Assembly: GCA_949130485.1 (NCBI GenBank)
Contig: OX422193.1
Location: 6,058,871-6,122,870 of the forward strand
From: Agelas oroides
Lineage: Eukaryota > Porifera > Demospongiae > Agelasida > Agelasidae
Length of the DNA stretch: 64,000 nucleotides
Reading direction: 5' to 3'
The first letter of the stretch is position 1. Each line of letters begins with the position of its first letter. Below the pieces are notes generated by a model, which saw only the letters and a list, made by a program, of their open reading frames with translations, was not told the origin of the DNA and did no database searches. The position numbers were made by a program, and so were the translations under genes. Of the stretch, positions 1 to 12,220 are shown in pieces.

Positions 1-2
1 AG

Positions 3-877
3 ATGTTAAGAACATGGTGTAACGCAAGAGGAGGGGAGGAGAGACATTTGCAGATGTTAACATGGTGTAACGCAAGAGGAGGGGAGGAGAGACATTTGCA
101 GATGTTAACATGGTGTAACGCAAGAGGAGGGGAGGAGAGACATTTGCAGATGTTAAGAACATGGTGTAACGCAAGAGGAGGGGAGGAGAGACATTTGCAG
201 ATGTTAACATGGTGTAACGCAAGAGGAGGGGAGGAGAGACATTTGCAGATGTTAACATGGTGTAACGCAAGAGGAGGGGAGGAGAGACATTTGCAGATGT
301 TAACATGGTGTAACGCAAGAGGAGGGGAGGAGAGACATTTGCAGATGTTAACATGGTGTAACGCAAGAGGAGTGGAGGAGAGACATTTGCAGATGTTAAC
401 ATGGTGTAACGCAAGAGGAGGGGAGGAGAGACATTTGCAGATGTTAACATGGTGTAACGCAAGAGGAGTGGAGGAGAGACATTTGCAGAGTTAACATGGT
501 GTAACGCAAGAGGAGGGGAGGAGAGACATTTGCAGATGTTAACATGGTGTAACGCAAGAGGAGGGGAGGAGAGACATTTGCAGATGTTAACATGGTGTAA
601 CGCAAGAGGAGGGGAGGAGAGACATTTGCAGATGTTAACATGGTGTAATGCAAGAGGAGGGGAGGAGAGACATTTGCAGATGTTAACATGGTGTAACGCA
701 AGAGGAGGGGAGGAGAGACATTTGCAGAGTTAACATGGTGTAACGCAAGAGGAGGGGAGGAGAGACATTTGCAGATGTTAAGAACATGGTGTAACGCAAG
801 AGGAGGGGAGGAGAGACATTTGCAGATGTTAAGAACATGGTGTAACGCAAGAGGAGGGGAGGAGAGACATTTGCACA
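3..877. repeat. 48-bp minisatellite array (about 18 units)
   Basis: Direct repeat with a 48-bp consensus containing AACATGGTGTAACGCAAGAG followed by a purine-rich GGAGGGGAGGAGAGA stretch. A few units are 51 bp through a 3-bp insertion and two units lack 2 bp. Units are nearly identical, which suggests recent homogenisation. Because 48 and 51 are multiples of three, long open frames run through both strands; they are repeat artefacts rather than genes. The array probably continues to the left of the window. Nothing else is seen up to about position 1020. Confidence 0.95.
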
Positions 878-1023
878 TGCTATGTATACGATTTGTAGTC
901 TGCATGTAATTTGGTTAGATTGGGTTCATTCTATTTTAGAAGCAAATCACGTGTGTGCTCAGGTTTGATACAATAAGTTCCAGTCAACAACCAGTTCCAT
1001 TTTCTTTATATGGTACAAAATAA

Positions 1024-1029
1024 TTTATT
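1024..1029 (-). terminator. poly(A) signal AATAAA for the propeller-like gene
   Basis: Canonical AATAAA on the minus strand, about 40 bp after the TGA stop at 1068-1070. It supports 1068 as the true 3' end of the coding region. Confidence 0.7.
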
Positions 1030-1067
1030 TTAGTGGAAATGACTTCCAACAAGGCTAACATCAATGG

Positions 1068-4000
1068 TCATTCTGAAAGTACTCTGGTGTATAACAGCAC
1101 AATCCTCACTTCATGGATGAAACACTTTAAGAGGACATCCTGCACCTCCTTTGGGTTCACCAGGGAAGCATGACCTGTGTCATCATACACAACCTACACA
1201 AAACAAGAATGAATACTGCGAGAGTCCCACCCACAGTATAGGTAGAAATGCAATAGTTATACATAAGTGAGCAACTAGTGTCAACAATGAGTGGGACTAG
1301 CCTCGTTCCCAGGCCCGTTAACCCTTTTCTCTGATTTTCAGAACTGGTCTGCACGGGAACAAGGCTAGCGTGAGACTCCAGATGGGAAATACAATGACAG
1401 CCTACATGAGAGTTATAAGCTACATGCACCACTGTAAAAAGTACCATAATATACTTATAGTTCTTGCATGGGCTCCTTGTTGATCTCATGCAATAGTTGG
1501 CAAAAGCTTGGGAGGGGAAGTTAGGCGCACACCTGGTACATGCAAATGTTGATTTGTGGACCATGTTATCACAGTACTGTCTTGTCCCGGGCAAGCGCCC
1601 AAGGACGCTCGCAGCTCAAGCACCAAAAATTGAGGGTGGGTGATTGCACAGAGGAGGTGCTTGAATGGATTAACTATCCGCCCATCCCAGATGCGAAGTT
1701 AACTGCCAGGGGGTATTGTGCTAGAAAGATGACCGACCCGTAGCCTCGTTGCCAAGCTTACGCAATGTTCATCGCTTGCAGAACATGAATTTCATATTGC
1801 AATCGAGTAACGCTGTGAACGAGGCTATGGATGGGTGTGTGTGAAACATTGCTGGCAGATGTCGTGGTGCTTGAAGAGCATCAGAATGATGGCAGCTATG
1901 TACGTGAGCTCAGCTGACCTACTTTCGATTCATTACGCAAGAATTTAGCATACATGTACATGTACTACATATTAATTTTCTGCCTTATGAATATTGATAT
2001 TTTTGCTGACAGAATGAGAAATAAATCCAAGGAAAAATTTCAGGATCCAACGAACCCAAGACCTTCTGAATGCTAGTCAGATGCTCTTATGATTAATCCA
2101 CTTAGCCCCCTGACAGAGGAGTGGAAGACAAGCTACATAAGCAGTATTGTCTAGAGGCCTCCACCAAATTCCATCTGATTCTCACTCTCTCAGAGCTGCC
2201 TGTACGTGGATTGATTTACTGTAGCAGACAGAGGATTACCGTATTGTCCTGGGCAAGCGCCCATCCCACGCAAGCGCACACCCTCAAAATTTGACAGTTT
2301 TGTTGAGGTCCTCCGTGTAACCACCCACTGCTGCCAATATATATATACAGGAGTCTTTAAACAAACCTACCTGATGAAGGTACTGGACCAGCTCTGTGTT
2401 CCTCTCCACCCGGGAAAAGCTCTCAATGATATGTGAGGTGGAGCACTGTATCAATAGTATGTATGAACACTAGTCATGAAACATAAATATCAATCTGGCT
2501 ATATTATAACATGTGAGTGTTAGTAAGTAAAAAACCAACCCTGGACAGTTCAAACAACTTCAGTGCTTGACTGTATTTCTTCTCTGCTAGTTTCTGCTCA
2601 GCAGCAACCTGTCAATACATACATCAGCATCAATATCAAGCAGCACAGACTTGCTATGTTTTCTATGCTATAAACTAGGAATGAACAAAGATGACTGCAA
2701 ATGTAATGCTGACAAATGCTTCACAGTTCAAATCACATTGGCAAGTGATGCCAAGGTCATTTGCAGATAGTGTCTACAATAATGTACACAGGGTCACTAT
2801 ACAAGCTCATGCAACTGTTATCACCTATACACCCTGACAAACCTTGTACAGGCCACAGATATCAAGTCTGAATGTGATTCCAAAGTTCTCAGCTCGCTCC
2901 TGCATCTTAGAGGACAGAGCCATGTCGAAGAAGATTGATTCTGGAGACAGCCTAAAAAGAAAGGTTTAATGTTATGAGGTGAAATCAAGAGTTTATTACA
3001 GTAATAAAGTCTTGGTGTAATAAACTCTTGGTGAAATAGAGGAAAGTGACAAGTTGGTATTTGAACCCAGGGTCCATTGGCTTGAGCTGCCAATGCTTGG
3101 ATAAAAGTTGAGGATCGCCACAATACTACCTGAGTTGTCCTATGTGTACAAAAGTAGAGTTTTGCTTGTTGACATCCCAGGAAGTCCTAACTTGTCCCTA
3201 GTACCCAAATTCCCAGGTCACAAATGTCCCTTCACATCCTGAGATATCCCAGAATGTCCTCACTTGTCCTACTTAGGACAACGCCCAATGTCCCAGGTCC
3301 CGAATGCCCCAGCAGTTCCTGGGATATCTTGGGATATACTTAAACTGTGGTTACAGACATGCAATTGTGCACGCAGGTGGTGTAACTGGGCACACCTTTG
3401 CCTGCACTGGTACACTGCAGTTGTGGTAACAATCAAGCACCCTCCTAGCTGGGTGGGGGTAAGTGTGGAGCCATGTCGTCCACCTCTGGAGTCAGAGGGG
3501 CCATCATCCAGTATGGGTGAGTCACGTGATGTGCTGTAAAACCCCACAATATTGCTCAGAGAGGGAATCTTGAACTGCTGAATGACGGCATTACTATGCA
3601 AAATGCCTTCATCCTGCAAACAAAGAAGAATTGCATATGATCGTTCGTACGCAACTGACAGGTTAGCTTTCGCTCAGTACAGAAAGGTACACCAACTTGT
3701 AACGCAACAGTTTCAAGAGTAACTTCTTTTATCTCTATTATTAAGTAACAATATGATCAAAGAATTATGAACCACATGGTTTACAGGATGTGATAAAGTA
3801 GAGAGTACAAAAGTCTCGTTTAAATTCATGACACATGTTGCATATGTGCCTACAATCCCTTCATTTAGGCAGGGCTGCTAACTAGATAGCAAGCTAGAAT
3901 CAAGTCATTTTAACACACATATACGGTATTACACGAGTCTCATCTGGTGAAGCAAGAAACATTACACACACATTACCAGTTCAGTAACTGCCGTCCTCTG

Positions 4001-7000
4001 GCATGACATCACTGTAAGCGTGAACTGGAAAGAAGAAGTTTAGATCAATGTCTAGATACAGACCACTAGCCTCATTCCTGGGCCTTCACTACCTCCAGTC
4101 TTTGATTGCCTGCACTGTGTAAATACAGACGCAGAAAACGTGGGAAATCTGGTCCCATGAGTTTCATTATACTTCAATGGGTGCTGTCCCCGGTATGTCT
4201 ACCCTCTGTCTACCAGGCATCACACATAACAAGATCTCCCTCTCAAGCTGGTGAAGGCCAGGGAATGAACCTAATACAGCACCATCGACATGAATATCAA
4301 TGAACTACACCTCCCTGAAAAAGGCAGGCCTAAATTTTTAAGCAGAGTCACTTGCTGCACAGGACATGTTTCAGCCAACATGCACATGGTGAGGATGGTA
4401 TTCATGCTTAGAAAAAAAAAAATCACTCACAAAATTAATCTTTAACTGTTCTTTTTAGTGAACCATGGGGTTACAGAAGTTTGAGATGTTTTAATATTCT
4501 ACACAGTTTTAACTTTATATGAACGGTATGTTAGCCTCGTTCCCAGGCCACTCCCAGATTTTATCTCGCAGCTGTGGAGAAAAATCGGGAGAGGCCTGGG
4601 ACCAAGGCTAACGGTATACATCTTACAATAACTACACCTACAGAACAGGGACTAGCTTCATCATCATGGCTGATGACAAACAAAAGCCTGTCCGTCAGAA
4701 GTGCAGTTGTTGCCCCAGCAACCAGCTTGTGTACCCTTACAGCAGTACTGAAAAGCTCAAGGTCGTAGCTGTAGACCTGCAAGGTGACATAATGGTATGC
4801 ATCACAGATCATGTCAGTTGACAGCAGTATAGCAACCATTATACTTCAGTTACATTACTACGCAAAATGCAGGATTTACTGTAGTCTTGCGAAAGAGTGC
4901 CCAAAATGCCCACAAAAAGCACACACCAAGCCATCAAAGCCTGGCACACAGACACGCACAAATAATGTCCATGTTGCACTTCTCCACAAGAAAGTGGCTA
5001 AATGCTAGCTATCAGATTAATATCTTCTTCAGCAAACATCACCAACTCCAGAAGGGCTTCCCTACTTAGCTACAATATAGTTTGCTTGCACGATTGCTCG
5101 CTAATATAATGGGATCACATGTGTTGAACTCTCCTAGCCAGTTGAATTGATTATCTTGAGAAGAAGGTTCACTTATTTCACAAACAAAAGAATCTGTATC
5201 CTGTACATGTGCACTGACCTCTAGCTTGTGGGTGCGCAGGTTCAGTGAACCCAAAAAGTGTTGGTCTTTCCAGTCATGAGTTGAAAGACGCGTCAGCTCC
5301 GAAAATGCCTTTTAGGAAAAAAAAAGAAAAGATTGTGCTAATATGACCACTTCGACCAAATGTCTGCCCCCTCTTTAATTCCCTCCAAGTTCTTACTTCT
5401 TTAAACACCACATGGTGAGCATCATTCTAGGCATGCCTTTGGCAAGCTTGTAATTCACCTCAGTCATCGAATGTTTTCATGAACATCTACACATACATAC
5501 ACTATGTCAGAACCAATAGATTGGGGAGTCTGTCACATAGTTGGACTAAAATACTGATTAATAGCAGTTGTTGTGTTGAAAAGGTTGTCTCTGAAGACCT
5601 TCTATCGTTGTTATTATACATGTTGTTTCTCCTGGAATAGTTAGCTAGTGATCGGCATCAATGCAGCTGTCAACCACATCTACCAGCCACTTGCACAAAT
5701 TAATGTTTTCTTTGCGATGCTGTTAGCACTCACAAAAGTGAAGTTCATCAGTACAAGATCATCAAATCCTTGCTCACTAGTGGTGAGTCATGTGTTTGAC
5801 AGAGAAATAATTATATGTACAGCCTACGTACATTACAGGGTTTGACTTCAAACCCCTCTGAAGGGTCTCTCCTTTGCAGGTAGCTTTTGATCACCACATC
5901 ATCAGGAAGTACCTCAAACCCACTGGCATGAGCATCAGTGTAAGAGGTACCGGCAGCCTCGTGATAGTGTTCCTCCAACATTATACGCCACCACTCTCCT
6001 CCCCTCATCCCAATCTATGCAGGTGATATTGCATGAATGAATGGGTTGGTGAATGAGTGAGTGGACGAACGAACAAAAGAAGGAAGGAGTGATGTTAGTT
6101 GGTCTTTCTCCATTATCCTTGTGATGAGGTCAACCAATGCAGAGACTATCATAAGAACATCTATACTTCAACATCATTCCCAGTACATCCTCACCAGCAG
6201 ATGGGTGGCAATATCAGTGTGGTGTGCAATCAACAGTGAGTTGATGCATCCTGAGACATACACTGTGGCTACATCCTGCTTCTCCAGCAGGTCAAAGAAC
6301 GTCACTTCACCCACCTACACATGAGGAAGCAGTACATGTCAGCCTCATTCCCAGGCCTCCTCTGGCTCCACCTATTGATCGCTGGCGGTATGCAGCAAAA
6401 ACTGGAGCTAGGGAAGGCCTGGGAATGAGGCTTGTACATGTAAGGAAAATTAGTTACATAACAAAAACCTTAATTGCAAAGGGAAAGAGTTCACAGTAGA
6501 GTAAACCACATTTACAATAACCATCCAACACCAGACATAGCACAGAAGCCTACCTCAGAGCCTGTGATACAGATGTGCCTGTCATCCATCGACTCCCACC
6601 AAACCACACATGTTGGGGAAGCTACATAGAAAAGTACATTTTCATAATCACAAGTGGACCGCACCCGGTCTCACACTGCAAGTAATGTGGCATACAAGCA
6701 CCTCCACCAAAGATAACTTGGTCAATAATTATGTGTGGCCAACATTACGCTCTGATAATTCCTTTAGGTAGGCACCTTGGGTTTTCACTACAGCTCAGTA
6801 TATACTAGTAACTCATCTCACACTGAAATGAAATTTTAGATGTATTTGTTCTAAAATAGCCCCCTAATGCCTATACACTGCTGCACATCTACAAGTGGGT
6901 TGCTGGTGGCCTGTGGGTTGCTGGTGGCCTATTGGTTAAAGCACTGGACTGCGGATCGAAAGGTCCAGGGTTCCAGTCCCACTAGCAGCAGAGATTTATT

Positions 7001-9672
7001 TCTCTTCTGGGTGCACTCAGCCCTACCTCAAAAATTGAGTAGAAGGTTTTCCTTTGCATCCTTCGGAGGGGACGTTAAGCTGTCGGTCCTGGGGAACCCC
7101 TTAAAATTAGCCTAAGTGCTATTGTGGATTTCCTCGTTAACTGGGTCATCCCAGGTAAACCATGTATATAAACAAAAAAAAACAAAAAAAAGTAGCCCTT
7201 TTGTGAATGTGTGGAAAAGACTATTACCTATTTTCTTGGTGGGGGATATCATTGTGAGGTCGTCCACAGCACCAAAGGAGTGGGTGGGGGCACAGTCCTA
7301 TTGATAGGTAACAGACACAAACCAGCACTGATTAAGTCCCTTTCACAAGCCCAAGTAATGAAGTAAGTAACAACAGTGCTATGCTATGATAGCGCTGCAA
7401 CTAATAGGCATGGTGATTGTGCACATGCAACAACACAAAGAGAAAATATAGAGAAGCAACACAATCGAAAGCTTTAGCTTATTTTATAGGTCCTGTTTCT
7501 CTGCATGTATTTATTAAGGGGAACTTGTTATATAGGTTTAGTACCTCTGAGCGACTCTTCATTGAAGTCATGAGAAATTCGGTAAGTCAGGTTGAGTCAA
7601 GTACTCATTTGAGCTATAGGCAAGTTAACAAACTCTTCTGGAGAATATAGTATAGTATACTGCAACATAGTAGCATGATTATATTCTGCTAAGGACACCT
7701 TGATCATACATCCACACATGCCATTACTGGTTTCAGTCTGGTCTTAATAGAAGCAATAATTAAGGGATGCAAGATGGAGTAAGTATGCATTCACCAGCAT
7801 GAGAGACATGACAGGAATGAGACAGACAGCCCCATCCAGGCAGGCACAGGCCAGCCACTGTCCCAGAGGGTCCAGAGTAATGTCAAGAATATGCTGCTGA
7901 CGACTCTGCAGGAACAATAGAGTATAAGCTTTGGAGAGATGTTTAATATCATGCCCAGGCCATGTGGACTGGGTATGAGGCTAAAAATATCATGATGCAA
8001 TATTTGTTTATACAACACTCTGTATGGCCATGTGACCATTATGATTAGTATTGCTAAACTCTGCTTTGAACATATGTGCATGGGTAAAAAGGAAGGCATA
8101 CAACCTACAACATTTGACAAACCTCAAACCACTTCAGCTGTTTTATAATGGGCTGTCCATGACTGGGAATCACATGGAGGACAAGATATCCTGGATAATG
8201 CATAGAAGTTCATAGTGAACACAGCATGGAATAATAAGTTAACTAATGAAGGTAAATATGTCCAAACTAATGCAAAAGAGCAAACTAGACCCACTCAAAC
8301 TGGATCTGGAATCGTTTTATGAATTTAATAACAATAAGGCCATAATAATAAAATTCATTGTTTCATAGGCAATCTTTTTTAACCCAAACCATGTGCGTCA
8401 GTTATTTAAAATTTATTTTTATTAATTAGTAACCTTTGTACCATCAATCCATGTTTGTTCAAGAGGGCTGCATCTGCTTTTGCTTATGCTTACAAACTGT
8501 TGGACAAGCCAGACCCTTTCTGTTCTGCAGTGCCGATCGCTTCCAGTATTCGTATCCAGTGATCGGCGCTGCAGCGGTAACAGAAAGGGTCTGGCTTGCG
8601 ATTGATTGTGTCTTTCAGATAAACAAAAAAACAGTCACAAGTTGGCAAGATATCGGCCTTGAAAACAATACCTGAAACGGTCCAGAATACGCATAAGCAA
8701 CGAAACACTCAGAGAAAATGTCGTAAGTCTTTAGAGAAGACAAAAATAGAACAGCTTTCCATCTGTTGCTGTGCAATCTCTTTGAAGACTTCCGCCATGG
8801 TTGTGAGCTCATTCACGAAGTACAAGACCCTCGGACTGTTGCAGATTCGTATCAACAAAAAGAACATTCTTCCTGTAGAGACAACTAGAGACTGAATGGA
8901 ACAGCTGGATCACAACAAGTATTGAAAAGTCAACATGAGGCACTGGCTACGAAGGTAATGCGCATGCTCGGGGGAAAACTGTCACGTGACAATTATTAAA
9001 AAATTGTCATGTGGGTGAAAATTGGCATGCGCGATTGCCTGAATTTATTATTATGGCCTAAGCACTACAACTGAAGCATTTTGTGTATGGTCAGAGGTGT
9101 TGGTGAACCTCTGATACAGATTTCACTGACAGCTTAAACTGCTTAAACAATCAAGGCCAGATGGGTCCCCAGTGTCATGATTCACTACTCAGTTCTTACA
9201 AGAAAGGGTCTCAAAATCCCTTGTTGGACATCAGATACCCAGGAGGCATGGCTAGCGTGGGCCTTGAGCAAAGAACTTTGGAAGGAGGTGATATCTAAGG
9301 GCAATTTTTGCTGATCAAGATTCTTGAACCAAGTTACAAAAGCTTTGGATCAAGAATCATTCTTGATCCAAGTTACAAAAGGCAGCAATTGAGGCTCACC
9401 ATTGTTGCAGACCAGTGCCAACACAGAGTGTCCCAGACATTCTTGCCAACAGCACAACTCAATACCAATGGAAGAGGAAGTCTGAGCGTCTACAGAAAGA
9501 AAATAAACATATGTTGAAATTCATCAGCCCGACACCCAAATCAAGGCAGCTCTTTCAAGAAAATACCAAAGCTTTGTATAGGTTTCTCTCCGCCCGCTGC
9601 AGGGGTACTTGCTTCCACCTGAAACAGCTTCAAACACTCGAAAATCTGAGATCTCTTCTCGTTTTCGGCCAT
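1068..9672 (-). CDS. Unidentified propeller-type (WD40-like) protein with helical C-terminus, 14 exons
   Basis: Predicted exons in transcript order: 9672-9609, 8190-8123, 7905-7795, 7297-7228, 6621-6554, 6314-6195, 6014-5832, 5308-5219, 4776-4642, 3613-3441, 2951-2843, 2608-2540, 2445-2371, 1193-1068. All junctions have GT/AG and compatible phases, and the sum is 1461 nt (486 aa plus stop). Exon 1 (MAENEKRSQIFECLKLF) is the least certain and was chosen because its phase fits. The N-terminal 150 residues look like beta-propeller blades, for example ITLDPLGQWLACACLDGAV and HICITGSEVGEVTFFDLLE, with WW pairs in two exons. The C-terminal third is helical (EKKYSQALKLFELSR, ESFSRVERNTELVQYL), as in vesicle-trafficking or coat proteins with a propeller followed by an alpha-solenoid. 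I do not recognise the family, so the trafficking link is only an inference. Introns hold several SINEs and MITEs. Confidence 0.72.
1298..1367. mobile_element. Short palindromic MITE, TAGCCTCGTTCCC family
   Basis: Inverted ends TAGCCTCGTTCCCAGG and GGGAACAAGGCTA in an intron of the propeller-like gene. The flanking 9-mers GAGTGGGAC and GCGTGAGAC match at 7 of 9 positions, consistent with an aged target-site duplication. Confidence 0.7.
2042..2114 (-). mobile_element. tRNA-derived SINE fragment
   Basis: On the minus strand the piece has a tRNA-like A box (GGCTAAGTGGATTAA), an anticodon-like CATCTGACT region and a B box (GGGTTCGTTGGATCC). The imperfect B box and lack of a clean acceptor stem argue against a functional tRNA. 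A related copy lies at 56535-56615. Confidence 0.6.
2962..3110 (-). mobile_element. tRNA-derived SINE with TTTCACCTCATAACAT tail
   Basis: Read on the minus strand it has a B-box-like GGGTTCAAATACC and a tail TTTCACCTCATAACAT that is shared with the plus-strand copies near 53.7 and 54.0 kb. It lies in the intron between the exons at 3441-3613 and 2843-2951. Confidence 0.6.
4070..4275. mobile_element. Degenerate TAGCCTCGTTCCC-family MITE
   Basis: Left end CTAGCCTCATTCCTGGGCC and right end GGCCAGGGAATGA face each other across about 200 bp of intron. The divergence indicates an old copy. Confidence 0.5.
4532..4610. mobile_element. TAGCCTCGTTCCC-family MITE with 9-bp target duplication
   Basis: A 79-bp palindromic element running from TAGCCTCGTTCCCAGGCC to GGCCTGGGACCAAGGCTA. 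The flanks ACGGTATGT (4523-4531) and ACGGTATAC (4611-4619) match at 7 of 9 positions. Confidence 0.75.
6341..6434. mobile_element. TAGCCTCGTTCCC-family MITE
   Basis: Inverted ends CAGCCTCATTCCCAGGCCTC and AGGCCTGGGAATGAGGCTT. Both sides are flanked by GTACATGT, a likely 8-bp target duplication. It sits in an intron of the propeller-like gene. Confidence 0.75.
6895..7192 (+). mobile_element. tRNA-derived SINE, nearly full length
   Basis: The head resembles a tRNA, with an A box in GGCCTATTGGTTAAAGC and a B box GGGTTCCAGTCCC. It is followed by a conserved-looking body containing GGAGGGGACGTTAAGC, and it ends in an A-rich tail (AAAAAAAAACAAAAAAAA). This is RNA polymerase III promoter architecture in a retroposon, inserted in an intron and antisense to the host gene. 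The 18-bp duplication at its 5' edge may be part of the insertion history. Confidence 0.8.
8503..8602. mobile_element. GCAAGCCAGACCC-family inverted-repeat element
   Basis: A 100-bp hairpin whose ends are CAAGCCAGACCCTTTCTG and CAGAAAGGGTCTGGCTTGC. It shares the terminal motif GCAAGCCAGACCC with the larger element at 12221-12613. Confidence 0.75.
8700..9060. repeat. Dispersed repeat, copy 1 (second copy near 38.1-38.4 kb)
   Basis: Similar in sequence and orientation to 38130-38370, including TTCCATCTGTTGCTGT, CTTCCGCCATGGTTG and TGCGCGATTGCCTG. On the minus strand both copies keep an ATG and a related short peptide (MAEVFKEIAQQQMESC here, MAEVGFKEFVQQQMEGC there) that soon hits a stop. It could be a duplicated first exon or a non-autonomous repeat. 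No intact gene is present. Confidence 0.55.
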
Positions 9673-9889
9673 GATCTAAAATCATTTGCGAACTTTAACC
9701 TTTTATTCCACGGTTCTTGTTCCCAGATCTCAGATCAAAATGGGAACGGGAATGTTTCAGCGGGTCAAAGGTTAGGCATCGAGCAGGATGGCGTCCAGAT
9801 GGCTGAGGATAGCCGCAGGACCAAGATATGCTACCTCACGTCAACGGAAAATCTACCTGTGCAACTGGTTTGTGAAGATAGTTAAACCA

Positions 9890-11090
9890 GGAAAGGAACA
9901 ACCCAACGACCAGGTGCAGTGCCACGTCCCAATGAAGTAAGCCACATCAAATTATGGCCTAGTATACTTCTATTGACGACCTCAATATTGGCCTACCCTG
10001 AGACAGACAGAATTTGCCTTCTAAATCGTGGAACGTACATTAATATACTAGAAATTTACTACAGACTACAAAGATATCCTTGCAACCATCCTAATATCAG
10101 CCGTGTCGCCAACGGAACGGAAGTCCATTCCGCCCGTACAATTTTATTTGCAGCGGAAGCTAAACTTCCTGTATGAAGTTGCGGACACTATCAATTCTCA
10201 TTATATATTCACACTCTTATATTTTCCTATGTACAGTCGTTGCGCTAACCAAACTCAGGTTATAATAAGTTTGATCATTGAACTTTCAGTAACAAAAATT
10301 ACAGCTACCAGTCATACTTGGAAACGGCTCCAGGGCCATGAATTCGGAGCAATCCACAATTCGATCACAGTCCGAAACCTAGTCCGGAAAGTATTTTGGC
10401 AGGATTCGTTAAATTTGTAACTTCTAGCATAAAAAATATATACATTGCCCGTGCTCGTCGCGAAAAATTGAGCCTGTTCCAGCTTATAGTTAAAAAGTTA
10501 TAGCCGCTTTAAAAACATGGTAATATTAAATGCAAATTAATTTTATGCAACACGTGCGGTTGAAGCTCCTTCCGGCGGCTGTAGCCTGCACTTTATATGC
10601 CAGCAGTGAGAAGGTAAGCAAATACTGGACTTTGATTGTTTCATAAATAATGTGTGACATAAAAATAAATGTATTATTGATAATCAAAAATGGCAAAAAC
10701 GAGCAGTAGAAGATAGCTGTCATTCTCTGAACGAGACAAAAATTCGATCTGTGAGCTGTGCCATTGCTACAGTAGTCAACTGTTGTCACCATCTGCATGA
10801 AAGAATGAACAGGCCCATACGTACGTGCTGTCCTTGAAGGTACCGGCTTGTTGCATATGTCGCCCATGTAGAGATGATGTCCGATGCCCTCGTCATGTAC
10901 CTAAATGGAGAAAGGTATATAAGAATTCCGCTAAGAGCAGCAATTGTTGTAGTCTCGTGCCCAGACCCCACCCAGCTCACGTGAGGAGAAGGGGTCTGGT
11001 GTCACAAGTCAAAAATCCTTGGGCTAGCTCCAGAAGCGTGGAGCGGCCAATCAAATCACAGAGCAGCGTTATTATTAGAATAATGCGGAA
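9890..11090. other. Intergenic stretch without a recognised gene
   Basis: No convincing exon was found on either strand. Short open frames exist but show no repeat, motif or codon pattern I recognise. A partial TAGTCTCGTGCCCAGACC-like element lies near 10950-11000. Confidence 0.5.
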
Positions 11091-11101
11091 GCGAGAACAA
11101 G

Positions 11102-11697
11102 TAGCCTCGTTCCCAGGCTCTCCCCTCACCCCGACGAAAAATAAAAACGGAGGGGGAGAGCCTGGGACCGATTCGCATGTAATATCGCGGCACAACGACG
11201 TCACAGCAATAATTACAAAAGTTGTGACGCAATTATGCAGCCACGTGATTGGTTGACTTGAACAGCTACGATATTACTACTGAAACAAGTGAGCTGTGAC
11301 TGCGTCGGTGAGACCTCGGCACGGGTCAAACAGCAGCGACAGCGGAGAAGTACCCAATACGTAGGAAAAAACTTTGCCTATTTACTGTTACCATGCTACG
11401 AGGCTATGAAGAAAGACTTTAGTTGGCTAGCGCTACACTCTGGCGTACAAAATAAACTCACAACCACATTTTAAAGCTCCAACATAGCTACACAACAATA
11501 AACGAGTTGTAGTAACAAACTCCTGAGCTGAGAGTACTTCGCAGCTCCTTCACGGTCTTCACGTGAGTGACGTTTCAGGTTATTTAATGGTTAGTGCAAA
11601 GTTGTCGTGCCGCGATATCACGTGTGAATTGGTCCCAGGCTCTCCCCCTCCGATTTTATTTTCGTCAGGGCGAGGGGAGAGCCTGGGAACGAGGCTA
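11102..11697. mobile_element. 596-bp TAGCCTCGTTCCC-family element with perfect 9-bp target duplication
   Basis: Terminal inverted repeats of about 95 bp begin TAGCCTCGTTCCCAGGCTCT and end GAGCCTGGGAACGAGGCTA. The identical 9-mer GAGAACAAG flanks it at 11093-11101 and 11698-11706. A 9-bp duplication with long inverted repeats is typical of Mutator-like transposons. It has no transposase, so it is non-autonomous. Confidence 0.88.
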
Positions 11698-11874
11698 GAG
11701 AACAAGTACTTCAATCATACCGCTCAAAGCGTGTTATGACTACAGCGGAGGGAATGTGCAACATGTCCATGCCCAAAATGGGATGTTATTCAAAAACACC
11801 TCAAATAGAGCACAGGGTTTGAGGGGGGGATATACACCACGTGCTACAAATCTCATCTTCTTGTTCTGAAAGAG

Positions 11875-12090
11875 AACAAACCCATTAGCAGGGACAGTGA
11901 TTTGGAGGAGCTAATTAGCACTTACACTGAACAAATCCCACCAACTGATGAGGTCATCACTGCTCATGATGTAATTAAGACAGTTGTCAGAGTAGGGCAC
12001 ATACTGCGCAAAAAGCAAGCAGTACTGCTGCCTAGTGTTCGCAACATTTTTGTGAGTCATGCCAGAGACCTCCTTAAGTCAATGCTGTGA
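11875..12090 (+). CDS. Possible orphan coding fragment of unknown function
   Basis: An open frame of about 70 codons ends at TGA 12088-12090. Its composition looks protein-like, with segments such as DLEELISTYTEQIPPTDEV and HDVIKTVVRVGHILRKK followed by LLPSVRNIF. A possible 3' splice acceptor (TTCTTGTTCTGAAAG) precedes it. No upstream exon was found and the family is not recognised. It could be a terminal exon, a pseudogene piece or a captured fragment in the surrounding transposon-rich DNA. Confidence 0.3.
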   Translation, partial: NKPISRDSDLEELISTYTEQIPPTDEVITAHDVIKTVVRVGHILRKKQAVLLPSVRNIFVSHARDLLKSML

Positions 12091-12220
12091 GGAGATAGAA
12101 CAGGTGGGTATTAAGTGACTAATGATGTGAAGTGATTAATAGACTGGGAATATGTGTGTCTGCGGATACACTATCAAGGTTTTTTATACAGTTATGTGTG
12201 AAACAGACACCTAGTAAAAA

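Noticed and set aside
3..877. CRISPR-like array
   Set aside because: Units are contiguous without spacers and the genome is eukaryotic; it is a minisatellite.
3..905. Repeat-protein-like frames in the left-edge array
   Set aside because: 48-bp periodicity alone explains the absence of stops; no splice signals or start context.
6920..7000. tRNA gene candidate
   Set aside because: tRNA-like head of a SINE with a body and an A-rich tail.
8700..8800. Glutaredoxin-like first exon (peptide ending in IFVFSK)
   Set aside because: Resemblance is limited to a few residues, the CxxC active site is missing, and the frame stops soon after; kept only as a dispersed repeat.
9415..9885. 156-codon plus-strand frame
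   Set aside because: No recognisable domain; it overlaps antisense the predicted first exon of the propeller-like gene.
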